Assembly: GCA_002369175.1 (NCBI GenBank)
Contig: DFES01000048.1
Span: 1 to 7,242, forward strand
Source of the DNA: Selenomonadaceae bacterium UBA3796
GTDB taxonomy: Bacteria > Bacillota > Negativicutes > Selenomonadales > Selenomonadaceae
Reading direction: 5' to 3'
DNA: 7,242 nucleotides
Shown here: positions 1 to 6,940 of the stretch, piece by piece
Numbering within the stretch: position 1 is the stretch's first letter
Layout of the letters: every line of letters starts with the position of its first letter
The notes under the pieces: generated by a model
Told to the model about the DNA's origin: nothing
What the model saw: the letters and a program-made list of their open reading frames with translations, nothing else
The model's database searches: none
Program-made: the position numbers and the translations under genes

Positions 1-1373
1 TGGGCAAAATTCTCGATGAAGGAGCCGCAGCCTGCGGAACAGGCCTCGTTCAGCGTGATATTGCCAATGCTCCCGTCCTTGACAAAGAAGCACTTCATAT
101 CCTGTCCGCCAATGTCCATGACAAAAGTGACCTCAGGGCAGAATTCCTGAGCCGCCCTAAGATGGGCAAAGGTCTCTACTTCACCTCCGTCAGCATGCAG
201 AGCCGCCTTCACAATGGCTTCGCCATACCCCGTGGTCATGGCACCTGCAATATGAGCCGTGTCGGGCATGACCCTGTAGAGATCCCGAATCCTGCTGACC
301 ACAGCCTTCAGGGGAGAACCCTGATTGCTGCCATAGGATGTATAGAGAATTTCCTTGTTCTCACCGATGGCCACCACTTTTGTCGTAGTAGAACCGGCAT
401 CAATACCAAGGTATACCGCTCCCTCATAGGAGGAAAAATCACCGCGCTTCACTTTTGCGCCCGCATGACGCGCATGGAAGCTCTGGTATTCCTCCTCGTT
501 TTCGAACAGCACAAAATCCGTCTGGCGGCTCTCCTTTTCCGCAGCTTCCTTCGTCCTCGCCATGCTGCGCTCCAGGAGTGCAACGTCCATTTCCATGGAT
601 TCCTCGGAAAGGGCGGCACCCATGGCCACGAAATAATTTCCGTCCTCCACCTTCACCACATGAGCTGCGTCCAGCTTCAAGGTTTCGATGAAACGCCTCC
701 TGAGTTCCGGCAGGAAATGAAGGGGCCCACCCAGAAAAGCCACGCGTCCTTCAATCGGACGGCCCTGGGCGAGGTTGCCGATGGTCTGGTTCACCACCGC
801 CTGAAAGATGGAAAGAGCGATATCCGCCTTCGAGGCTCCATCGTTCATGAGCGCCTGGATATCCGTCTTGGCAAACACACCGCAACGGGAAGCGATCGTG
901 TAGATCTGTTTCCCCTTCTCTGCCAGATGATTCAGCCCCAAGGCATCCGTTGAGAGAAGTGCTGCCATATGGTCAATGAAGGAACCGGTACCCCCGGCGC
1001 AGACACCGTTCATGCGCTGCTCCGGAGCCTCTCCGAAATAAGTGATCTTGGCATCCTCTCCCCCCAATTCCACAACGGTATCGGTTTCAGGAATCAAGGA
1101 CTTCACAGCCGAAGCGCAGGCAATCACTTCCTGGACAAAGGGCAAGCCAATGCGCTGGGCAATCCCCATGCCTGCAGAGCCGGTAAGCGCAAAGGAGAAT
1201 TTTTGCGTTCCCACAATCTTTTTCAGTTCCATCAGATTTTCATGCAAGGCATTGCCGATTTCCGAGAAATGGCGCGCATAGTTCTTGTAGACAATCCGCC
1301 GTTCCTTGTCCATGACAACCAGCTTGATCGTCGTAGAGCCTACGTCAATCCCCACATTAAAAACAGAATTCAT
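1..1373 (-). CDS. Large acyl-CoA dehydratase activase (tandem BcrAD/BadFG ATPase), 3' end outside window
   Basis: Partial gene: the reading frame is open from ATG at 1373 down to base 1 (457 codons). An AGGTGG ribosome binding site at 1386-1381, seven bases before the ATG, fixes the start. Two ASKHA-fold modules are visible. Module 1 (about residues 5-260) has the phosphate loop GIDVGSTTIK at 8-17, VELGGEDAKI at 101-110, CAGGTG with C125, and SRCGVFAKTD with C164. Module 2 (from about residue 320) repeats this: GIDAGSTTTK at 323-332, DIGGQDMK at 420-427, and NEACSAGCGSF with C445 and C449. In the archetype HgdC (2-hydroxyglutaryl-CoA dehydratase component A), equivalent cysteines hold a [4Fe-4S] cluster between two subunits, and ATP hydrolysis drives electron transfer to the dehydratase. 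Family members with two modules usually continue into DUF2229 and dehydratase-like domains to a total well over 1000 residues, so most of this gene is probably missing. The family call is secure. The substrate, and whether it activates a dehydratase at all, cannot be told. It is a cytoplasmic protein. Confidence 0.93.
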   Translation of the reverse strand, partial: MNSVFNVGIDVGSTTIKLVVMDKERRIVYKNYARHFSEIGNALHENLMELKKIVGTQKFSFALTGSAGMGIAQRIGLPFVQEVIACASAVKSLIPETDTVVELGGEDAKITYFGEAPEQRMNGVCAGGTGSFIDHMAALLSTDALGLNHLAEKGKQIYTIASRCGVFAKTDIQALMNDGASKADIALSIFQAVVNQTIGNLAQGRPIEGRVAFLGGPLHFLPELRRRFIETLKLDAAHVVKVEDGNYFVAMGAALSEESMEMDVALLERSMARTKEAAEKESRQTDFVLFENEEEYQSFHARHAGAKVKRGDFSSYEGAVYLGIDAGSTTTKVVAIGENKEILYTSYGSNQGSPLKAVVSRIRDLYRVMPDTAHIAGAMTTGYGEAIVKAALHADGGEVETFAHLRAAQEFCPEVTFVMDIGGQDMKCFFVKDGSIGNITLNEACSAGCGSFIENFA

Positions 1374-1405
1374 TATCACACCACCTAGTATAATGTGCAT
1401 ACCAA

Positions 1406-1426
1406 AAGAACCTTTACAGGTTTCTT
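1406..1426 (-). other. Small hairpin at the 5' end of the activase leader
   Basis: AACCT (1409-1413) and AGGTT (1418-1422) form a perfect 5-bp stem around a 4-base loop. The stem extends to 8 bp through AAG/CTT if one base (1423) bulges out. It lies at the predicted transcript start, downstream of the -10 box. It could be an operator half-site pair or a 5' stabilising stem. It is short and AT-rich enough to arise by chance. Confidence 0.3.
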
Positions 1427-1430
1427 CCAT

Positions 1431-1459
1431 ATTTTAACCCATGTGCAAATTCCTTGCAA
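1431..1459 (-). promoter_or_regulatory. Sigma-70-type promoter for the dehydratase-activase gene
   Basis: On the minus strand, TTGCAA (1459-1454, 4 of 6 to consensus) is followed by exactly 17 bases and then TAAAAT (1436-1431, 5 of 6). A run of six A residues (1467-1462) lies just upstream of the -35, as in a proximal UP element. Transcription would start near 1424, giving a leader of about 50 bases that includes the AGGTGG ribosome binding site. Predicted from pattern only. Confidence 0.6.
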
Positions 1460-1489
1460 GATTTTTTCATCCCCCGCCCTTCTGTCTTT

Positions 1490-1522
1490 TCGTCATATCA
1501 TTGTCATAATTTCATGATATGA
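1490..1522 (+). promoter_or_regulatory. Three tandem 11-bp repeats, candidate PhoB/OmpR-type operator
   Basis: Three adjacent 11-base units lie at 1490-1500 (TCGTCATATCA), 1501-1511 (TTGTCATAATT) and 1512-1522 (TCATGATATGA). Units 1 and 2 share GTCATA in the same position and match 7 of 11. Units 1 and 3 match 8 of 11. An 11-bp period in direct orientation is how dimers of OmpR/PhoB-family regulators bind, and GTCATA resembles the core of the enterobacterial Pho box. A perfect 9-bp inverted repeat (1493-1501 with 1514-1522) overlaps the array. The site lies 46 bp before the start codon of a regulator of that family, so autoregulation is a reasonable inference. Confidence 0.45.
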
Positions 1523-1523
1523 T
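1515..1523 (+). promoter_or_regulatory. Extended -10 promoter element for the two-component operon
   Basis: TGATATGAT is a TGn extension (1515-1517) followed by a -10 hexamer matching 5 of 6 (1518-1523). There is no good -35 at 17 bp (ATATCA at 1495-1500, 3 of 6), which suits a promoter that depends on an activator bound to the 11-bp repeats. A competing choice is TGTCATAAT at 1502-1510, also an extended -10, with CTGTCT at 1482-1487 as a weak -35. In that case the repeats would overlap the core promoter and fit repression better. Confidence 0.4.
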
Positions 1524-1567
1524 GATAGGTTGTAAGACCATCAAAGCAATACAAGGAGGCTCTTCTC

Positions 1568-2263
1568 ATGACGAAAATGCTCATCGCCGATGATAATGCG
1601 GCAATTGTCGATATCCTGAAGACTTTTGCGGAAGCGGCAGGCTATGAAGTGGCAACAGCTGCCGATGGCGCGGAAGCTCTTTGCGCCTTCCGCCAGGATG
1701 CCTTCGATATCATCCTGCTGGATGTCATGATGCCAAAAATGGACGGCTTCGCTGTCTGCAGGGAAATACGCTCCCATTCCAACATCCCCATCCTCATGAT
1801 TACGGCCCGCAGCGAGGATCATGACCGCATCATGGGGCTGGACATCGGTGCAGATGATTACATCGTGAAACCCTTTTCTCCGGCGGAAGTCATGGCAAGG
1901 GTACGCGCTGTGCTGAGAAGGCTTGACCGAAGTTCTGTCAGCAATGCTGCCAATGGACAGACAATGACCTGCGCTGCGCTGGTCGTAAACCTCGATACCT
2001 ATCAGGCCTCCCTGGCAGGACATTTGATTCCCTTGACAAAAAAAGAGCTGGACCTTCTCTGGCTTCTCATGGAAGGAAGAGGACGCGCCTTTTCCCGTGA
2101 CCAGCTTCTGGATCAGCTCTGGGGCTGGGACTACGAAGGAGGGGCGCGCACCGTTGATGCGCATATCAAACGCCTCCGGGCAAAACTGGACAAATTCCCC
2201 CATCCGGAATGGCAGATCAAAACGATATGGGGCGTAGGCTATGCCTTTGAGGTGACGCCATGA
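1568..2263 (+). CDS. OmpR/PhoB-family response regulator
   Basis: Complete 231-residue cytoplasmic transcription factor of normal family length. The receiver domain spans about residues 1-118: the acidic pair D8-D9, phospho-acceptor D52 in LLDVMMPKMDG, switch residues T79 and Y98, and K101 in the KPF motif. The winged-helix DNA-binding domain spans about 130-229. It carries LTKKELDLLWLL, RDQLLDQLWGWD, the recognition-helix region RTVDAHIKRLRAKL and the C-terminal wing TIWGVGYAFE. The start is supported by AAGGAGG at 1553-1559, eight bases before the ATG. The stop overlaps the kinase start by four bases (ATGA), so the two are cotranslated and should form one phosphorelay. Target genes are not shown by the sequence. 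The convergent efflux operon and its own promoter are the obvious candidates. Confidence 0.96.
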   Translation: MTKMLIADDNAAIVDILKTFAEAAGYEVATAADGAEALCAFRQDAFDIILLDVMMPKMDGFAVCREIRSHSNIPILMITARSEDHDRIMGLDIGADDYIVKPFSPAEVMARVRAVLRRLDRSSVSNAANGQTMTCAALVVNLDTYQASLAGHLIPLTKKELDLLWLLMEGRGRAFSRDQLLDQLWGWDYEGGARTVDAHIKRLRAKLDKFPHPEWQIKTIWGVGYAFEVTP

Positions 2264-3906
2264 AGCACCGCTTGGGCATCTGCCTTTTCCTGTACTTCTC
2301 CGTGACAATCCTTGCCTTTGCCCTGATTCTGGGAGGGCTGTTCCACATGCTCTTCCTCCGTTATCTCAGCACCCATCAGACCGAGGAGCTGCGCCATCAC
2401 GCCCAAGCCATGGCCATGGTCGCAGAAAAGGATCCGAGAACCTCCCTTCTCCTCCCGGGCACGGAGGAGGCGCGCTCTTCCGCCCCGGAGGAACATCCTG
2501 CATTTCCCGGAGAAAGAGCGAAGGGAATGCACCATGGCATGCACCGCAAAAACAGGCTGCAGGAAAAAGAGGAGGTCTCCCATGGCACCTACTGTCGCCG
2601 TACCTTTCCGGAGGATACCCAGGGAACGCTTTCCTCCAGCGGCCGATTTCTCAAAGAGCTCAATGTCCTCGCCCATGGCGAGGTATGGCTTGTGGACTCC
2701 CAAAACCATAGCTTCTGCCTTTACGGCTCCGAAAGCGCCACAAGCTATGATGAGCTTCCGGACAAAGCCATTGCCATGCTAGATGGCGTTCTACGGGGAG
2801 AAACCGCAATCAGCGAAGATTTCAGTCCCCTCCTCACAGAGCCCTCTATCACCATCGGTGTTCCGTTATGGGGCAGGGACGGGGATATCACGGGAGCCCT
2901 CCTCCTCCATCGGAAGCTGAAGGACTTCCGGACTGCCCAGAATGACAGTCTGAGGATATTGGCACTCAGTCTCATCGCTGCCCTTCTCCTATCACTTCTG
3001 CTCGCCTACAGCCTTTCCCGCCGCTTTGTCCGCCCCCTTCAGCGCATGGAGCGCCTCGCAACGAAACTTGCAGAGGGAAATTACGAAGCGCGCTCCTCCA
3101 TCCACCAGGAAGACGAAATCGGCTCCCTCTCCCAAAGCCTGGACACACTGGCCTCACGCCTCCAAGAAGCAGACAGTCAGCGAAGAAAATTCCTTCAGCT
3201 GCGGCAGGATTTCATTACAAACATTTCCCACGAGCTCCGTACTCCCATCACCGTCCTAAGGGGAACTCTGGAACTCATCTCCTCGGGGCTCGTCACGGAT
3301 GAGGAAAAACTGCAGGGATACCAGAAGCAGATGATGGCAAACCTCATGAGCCTTCAGCGGCTTGTCAATGATCTCTTCGAACTCTCCCGCCTGCAGAACA
3401 CGGATTTCAGCATAGAAAAGAGTCCATTGAATCTCGGGGATGCGCTCATGGATGCCGTACAGTCAGCCTCCCATCTCGCCAAGACAAAAAGCATTGCCCT
3501 CCGCCTCCCGGAGCCTCCGTTCCTTTTCCCCATGGAAGGCGACTATGACCGGTTGCGGCAGATGTTCCTTACCATTCTCGACAATGCAGTGAAATTCTCT
3601 CCCGCACATTCCTCCATTGATATTTCCGCCGAAACAGCGGAAGGCGGATGGCGCATCAGCATCGCTGACCAGGGCAGAGGCATAGCAGCGGATGAGCTCC
3701 CGCATATCTTCCGGCGCTTCCATAGCCGAAAAAACACGGAAAATCCCAACGGCACCGGTCTTGGGCTCCCCATTGCATGGGAGATTGCCCGCCGTCATGA
3801 AATCACCCTCCAATGCTGCAACAGGGAGGAAGGAGGAGCCTGCTTCAGCTTTTTCCAAAGGAAATCCAGCTCCGTGGCGGATGCTGCTCAAAAAACAGAA
3901 AGATGA
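2260..3906 (+). CDS. Membrane sensor histidine kinase, partner of the upstream regulator
   Basis: Complete 548-residue HAMP-type kinase. TM1 is about residues 7-33 and TM2 about 231-252, bracketing a predicted extracytoplasmic sensor of roughly 195 residues. The distal half of the sensor (about 130-225, with PSITIGVPLWGRDGDITGAL) resembles a Cache/PDC fold. The proximal part holds a charged, His/Met-rich stretch (MHHGMHRK at 90-97). HAMP covers about 253-305. The dimerisation domain has ISHELRTP with phospho-acceptor H324. The ATPase domain has N442 (LDNAVKFS), D470 (DQGRGI), the F box IFRRFH at 483-488 and GTGLGL at 498-503, so it should be fully active. GAGGTG at 2249-2254 inside the regulator gene serves as ribosome binding site, with translational coupling through ATGA. 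The last 62 bp overlap the 3' end of the convergent pump gene. Those residues (from about 529) lie at and beyond the end of the ATPase domain. The ligand is unknown. Confidence 0.95.
   Translation: MKHRLGICLFLYFSVTILAFALILGGLFHMLFLRYLSTHQTEELRHHAQAMAMVAEKDPRTSLLLPGTEEARSSAPEEHPAFPGERAKGMHHGMHRKNRLQEKEEVSHGTYCRRTFPEDTQGTLSSSGRFLKELNVLAHGEVWLVDSQNHSFCLYGSESATSYDELPDKAIAMLDGVLRGETAISEDFSPLLTEPSITIGVPLWGRDGDITGALLLHRKLKDFRTAQNDSLRILALSLIAALLLSLLLAYSLSRRFVRPLQRMERLATKLAEGNYEARSSIHQEDEIGSLSQSLDTLASRLQEADSQRRKFLQLRQDFITNISHELRTPITVLRGTLELISSGLVTDEEKLQGYQKQMMANLMSLQRLVNDLFELSRLQNTDFSIEKSPLNLGDALMDAVQSASHLAKTKSIALRLPEPPFLFPMEGDYDRLRQMFLTILDNAVKFSPAHSSIDISAETAEGGWRISIADQGRGIAADELPHIFRRFHSRKNTENPNGTGLGLPIAWEIARRHEITLQCCNREEGGACFSFFQRKSSSVADAAQKTER
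3845..3906. other. Convergent 3' overlap of kinase and pump genes
   Basis: The kinase stop (TGA 3904-3906, plus) lies inside the pump gene, and the pump stop (TGA at 3847-3845, minus) lies inside the kinase gene. The last 62 bp therefore code on both strands. Each protein carries a short hydrophilic tail here, beyond its last conserved element. No terminator can sit between the genes, so the two transcripts must be antisense at their 3' ends unless they stop within the overlap. Confidence 0.9.
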
Positions 3907-6900
3907 TGGGGATGATGACAAGGGTGAACACCGTGGAGGTCAAAAGACCTCCGATGATGACCCATGCCATGCTGACCCTGGTCTCGGAGCCGTCTGTCAT
4001 AGCCAGGGCCGTAGGCATCATGCCAACCATCATGGTAATGGTGGTCATGGTGATGGGCTTTAAGCGCACCCTGCCTGCCTCAATGACTGCATCCAAGGCA
4101 GTTCTTCCCCTGCTCATGAGTGTCAGCGTATAGTCAAGGAGCAGGGTTCCGTTCTTTGCCACAATGCCATCCATCACGAGAATGCCAATCATGGAATAGA
4201 GATTCAGCGTATTGTGTGTCAGGAACAGAAGAAGAATGGAACCAATCAGCCCCAGAGGCAGAGAAAACATGCGGATAAAAGGAGTAACCGTGGATTCGTA
4301 AAGCACCGCCAGAAGCATGTAGATCAGCACCATCGCCAAAATCAGGGCAGATAAAAGTTCCTGATAGGTCTCGTCCATTCTCGTTGCCTGTCCCCTGAAC
4401 TGGTAAATAACGTGAGCTCCAAGATCCGCCTCCCTCATGACCCTGTTGACGTCCTTTACGACCTCGCCCATAGGACGCGCATTGCTGAGATTTGCGCCGA
4501 TGGCAATGGAGCGCTGCTTGTCCACACGGCGAATGCTCACAGGTCCGCGGCCGTTGGAAATGTCGGCCACGTCCCCCAGGTATATGAGGGTTCCCTTTGC
4601 AGAGAGGGGCACCTTTGCCACATCCGAGGCTTTATAATAATAGGCATTTTGAAAACGCACCTTGATATCCGTGTCCTGTCCGTAATTATGAACATCATTC
4701 ACCAGCTCCCCTGCCGAAAGGCCGGAAATTGCCGAAGCGAAAGCCGCATCCACATCAGAGAGGGAAGTTTGGTAGGTCTTGAGCTTTTCCCTGTCTACCC
4801 GAAGCTGCAATTCCGGAAGGCCTTCCGTATAGGTGCTGTTCACATCGGAAAGCCCTTCCACCTTCGTCCGAAGGAGCTCTTGCACTTTTTCTGCCGCTTC
4901 AATCAACGCCTCGTTGTCATTGCCGCGAAGCTCCAGCTGCAACGCTCCTCCGCCATTTCGTGGACCGCTGCCGCCGGAAATCCCCGCCACAGAGGACTGG
5001 GTCTCCGCTACGCGGACTTCGGCATCCCGAATTCCTGCCGCAAAGGATCTCACTTCGTTTGCAACCGCCCAGACAGAGCGGGAACGCTCCTTCCTGTCGA
5101 CAAGCTGCACCTTGATGCGCCCCTCATAGGCTGTGGAACCGCCTGCGTAGGTCAGATAATATTTCACTTCGGGAATCCCTGCCAGCTTTTCCTCCAGACG
5201 CCGCGCCACATGATTCGTCTTCTCTGCCGAGCTTCCCACATCCGCCTGTATGTTTACCGTGAAGCTGCTTTCATCTGTCCGGGGCATGTATTCCATTCCG
5301 ACCAGTCCCAAGGGCACAAAGGACATGATTCCGAGAAAGACGAAAAGACCTGTCAGCAAAACTTTTTTTGCATGTGACAGGCTCCAGCGGAGAATATGTT
5401 CATAGGCATCAACGGCTCTGCTTTCCATGCGGTCCATGAAGGACCAGAGAGGCTTCTTGTCCGGCTTCCATCCTCCCCGGAAAAACCGCGAGGACAGCAT
5501 GGGGGTCAGGGTAAAGGACACAAAAAGGGAAAAAGCTCCGGCAAACACAATGGTCAAGCCAAACTGACGGAAATACTGCCCTGTCATCCCCTCCATAAAG
5601 GCAATGGGCATGAACACTGCCGCATCGCAGAGGGTGATGGCAACGGCCGCCATACCGATTTCCATACGTCCCTTCTCTGCCGCTGTGAAGGAATCTTCCC
5701 CCATCTGCAGATGCCGGACGATGTTCTCCAGAACCACGATGGAATCATCCACAAGGATGCCCACACAGAGCGTCATGCCCATAAGGGACATCATGTTGAA
5801 GGTAAAGCCCGCAATGTACATGACAAAGAACACGGAAATGAGCGAGGTAGGTATGGCAATCATCACCGCTGCCGTGGAGCGCCATCCTCTCAGAAAGAGA
5901 AAGAGCACCAATGCCGTGGTGACCAGTCCTTCCGCAAGGGTTCCAAGGGTATTGTGGAGGGAGGAATTGACGTATTCCGCATCATTGCTCACAACGATAA
6001 ACTGATATTCCGGATAGTCCCTCCGAAGCCTCTCCACATGGGAAAGGATATTCCCTGCAGTCTCCACCACATTGGCATCGCTGTTCTTGAACACGAGCAT
6101 GGTGACTGCATCCTCGCCATTGATATGGCCATACCTCTCCACCCGGGCATCCTGCTCCCGTATTTCCGCCACCGCAGTGAGGGGAATGGGAACGCCCTCC
6201 GTATTCTTCACCTGAACTGCCCGAATGTCATCCACGGAACGGTACTGGGCAATCACCCGCACATCGGATTTCGTCGATGCAGTGTAGATGGAACCGGAGG
6301 GTAGAAGCTGGTTCTCATTTCGGATCGCCGCTGCAATCTGGGGCAGGGAGAGCTGATACGCCGCCATCCTGTCCCGATCCACCTCCACGGCAACTTCCTT
6401 GTCCCGCCCTCCGTGAAGCTCGATTTCCGAAACACCGCCTGCCTGCTGAATGACATCCTGAAAGACATGCTCCGCCCTGGAATAGGTATCCGAAAGGGAA
6501 TAAGGGGAGACCACCGCCAACTCGACAATGGGCTTGGCATTCATGTCTCTTTTTATGACCACGGGAGAATCCGCTTCATCCGGAAGTCTGTTCTTGATGG
6601 ACTCCACTTTCTTGGTGGCCTCAATGGCTGCGGTATCCGCATTGGCGTCAAATTCCAGTTCCAGGGTGACCCTTGCCCTCTCATAACTCGCAGTGGACGT
6701 CATCTTCTTGACATTGGATACGGAGGACAGGGCATCCTCCACGGGCTTCACGATTTCCTGCTCCACGGATTCCGCGCTGGCTCCGGGATATCTGACCGTC
6801 ACCGTCACATAGGGGGTATTGAGCGCCGGCAGGAGTTCCACGCCAATGCGATAGTAGCTGTACAGGCCGAGCACTACGAAAAAAGCCACGATCATGCTGA

Positions 6901-6940
6901 TGCCCACCGGGCGCCGGATGGAAAAACGTGTGATATTCAT
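3845..6940 (-). CDS. RND efflux pump inner-membrane transporter (HAE1/AcrB type)
   Basis: Complete 1031-residue proton-driven exporter, a normal AcrB-family length. Twelve membrane helices fit the usual 1+5+1+5 plan: TM1 about 11-30; TM2-6 between about 334 and 481; TM7 about 526-546; TM8-12 between about 862 and 1017. Two large periplasmic loops (about 31-333 and 547-861) form the porter and docking domains. The proton relay is present: D398-D399 in GILVDDSIVVLEN (TM4), K929 in VAKNGTLLLDY (TM10), and threonines in the TM11 stretch ITMTTITMMVGMMP at 963-976. The paired aspartates and this TM10 motif fit the hydrophobe/amphiphile class better than the heavy-metal (CusA) class. Residues 652-665 form a Gly-rich loop in the second periplasmic domain. 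GGGGGAG (6952-6946) precedes the ATG by five bases, and the start overlaps the adaptor stop (ATGA 6940-6937), so the pair is an operon. It should export drugs, bile salts or similar amphiphiles through an outer-membrane channel not seen here. The exact substrate is unknown. Confidence 0.96.
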   Translation of the reverse strand: MNITRFSIRRPVGISMIVAFFVVLGLYSYYRIGVELLPALNTPYVTVTVRYPGASAESVEQEIVKPVEDALSSVSNVKKMTSTASYERARVTLELEFDANADTAAIEATKKVESIKNRLPDEADSPVVIKRDMNAKPIVELAVVSPYSLSDTYSRAEHVFQDVIQQAGGVSEIELHGGRDKEVAVEVDRDRMAAYQLSLPQIAAAIRNENQLLPSGSIYTASTKSDVRVIAQYRSVDDIRAVQVKNTEGVPIPLTAVAEIREQDARVERYGHINGEDAVTMLVFKNSDANVVETAGNILSHVERLRRDYPEYQFIVVSNDAEYVNSSLHNTLGTLAEGLVTTALVLFLFLRGWRSTAAVMIAIPTSLISVFFVMYIAGFTFNMMSLMGMTLCVGILVDDSIVVLENIVRHLQMGEDSFTAAEKGRMEIGMAAVAITLCDAAVFMPIAFMEGMTGQYFRQFGLTIVFAGAFSLFVSFTLTPMLSSRFFRGGWKPDKKPLWSFMDRMESRAVDAYEHILRWSLSHAKKVLLTGLFVFLGIMSFVPLGLVGMEYMPRTDESSFTVNIQADVGSSAEKTNHVARRLEEKLAGIPEVKYYLTYAGGSTAYEGRIKVQLVDRKERSRSVWAVANEVRSFAAGIRDAEVRVAETQSSVAGISGGSGPRNGGGALQLELRGNDNEALIEAAEKVQELLRTKVEGLSDVNSTYTEGLPELQLRVDREKLKTYQTSLSDVDAAFASAISGLSAGELVNDVHNYGQDTDIKVRFQNAYYYKASDVAKVPLSAKGTLIYLGDVADISNGRGPVSIRRVDKQRSIAIGANLSNARPMGEVVKDVNRVMREADLGAHVIYQFRGQATRMDETYQELLSALILAMVLIYMLLAVLYESTVTPFIRMFSLPLGLIGSILLLFLTHNTLNLYSMIGILVMDGIVAKNGTLLLDYTLTLMSRGRTALDAVIEAGRVRLKPITMTTITMMVGMMPTALAMTDGSETRVSMAWVIIGGLLTSTVFTLVIIPIIFLFFEQHPPRSWISFGKS
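3935..3952. other. Perfect 7-bp GC-rich hairpin just past the kinase stop
   Basis: GGAGGTC (3935-3941), loop AAAA, GACCTCC (3946-3952). It begins 29 bases after the kinase stop codon and lies in the pump's coding sequence at its last membrane helix. Neither strand has a run of T after the stem, so it does not meet the rule for an intrinsic terminator. It might pause polymerase or protect the 3' end of the kinase mRNA. Chance within coding sequence is the alternative. Confidence 0.35.

Noticed and set aside
162..953. Plus-strand open frame of 263 codons
   Set aside because: It is antisense to the dehydratase-activase gene, whose product has clear motifs throughout. The plus-strand product has no recognisable domain and no ribosome binding site.
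1387..1392. Minus-strand TATACT as a -10 box for the activase
   Set aside because: It abuts the ribosome binding site, so the transcript would start inside or after it. The TTGCAA/TAAAAT pair with a 17-bp spacer is better.
1541..2308. Minus-strand open frame of 255 codons opposite the response regulator
   Set aside because: It is a shadow of a gene with a complete set of receiver and winged-helix motifs.
3935..3952. Intrinsic terminator for the kinase operon or the pump operon
   Set aside because: The stem is good, but neither strand has a U-tract after it, and on the minus strand it falls before the pump's stop codon.
4412..6304. Two long plus-strand open frames (4412-5377 and 5396-6304), the second with a His/Lys-rich product
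   Set aside because: Both lie opposite the well-conserved pump gene. Their odd composition is what the complement of membrane-protein codons gives, and neither resembles a known family.
3845..6940. Heavy-metal (CusA-type) assignment of the pump
   Set aside because: The TM4 pair D398-D399 and the TM10 AKN motif are those of the HAE1 class, and I do not see the CusA-type TM4 signature.
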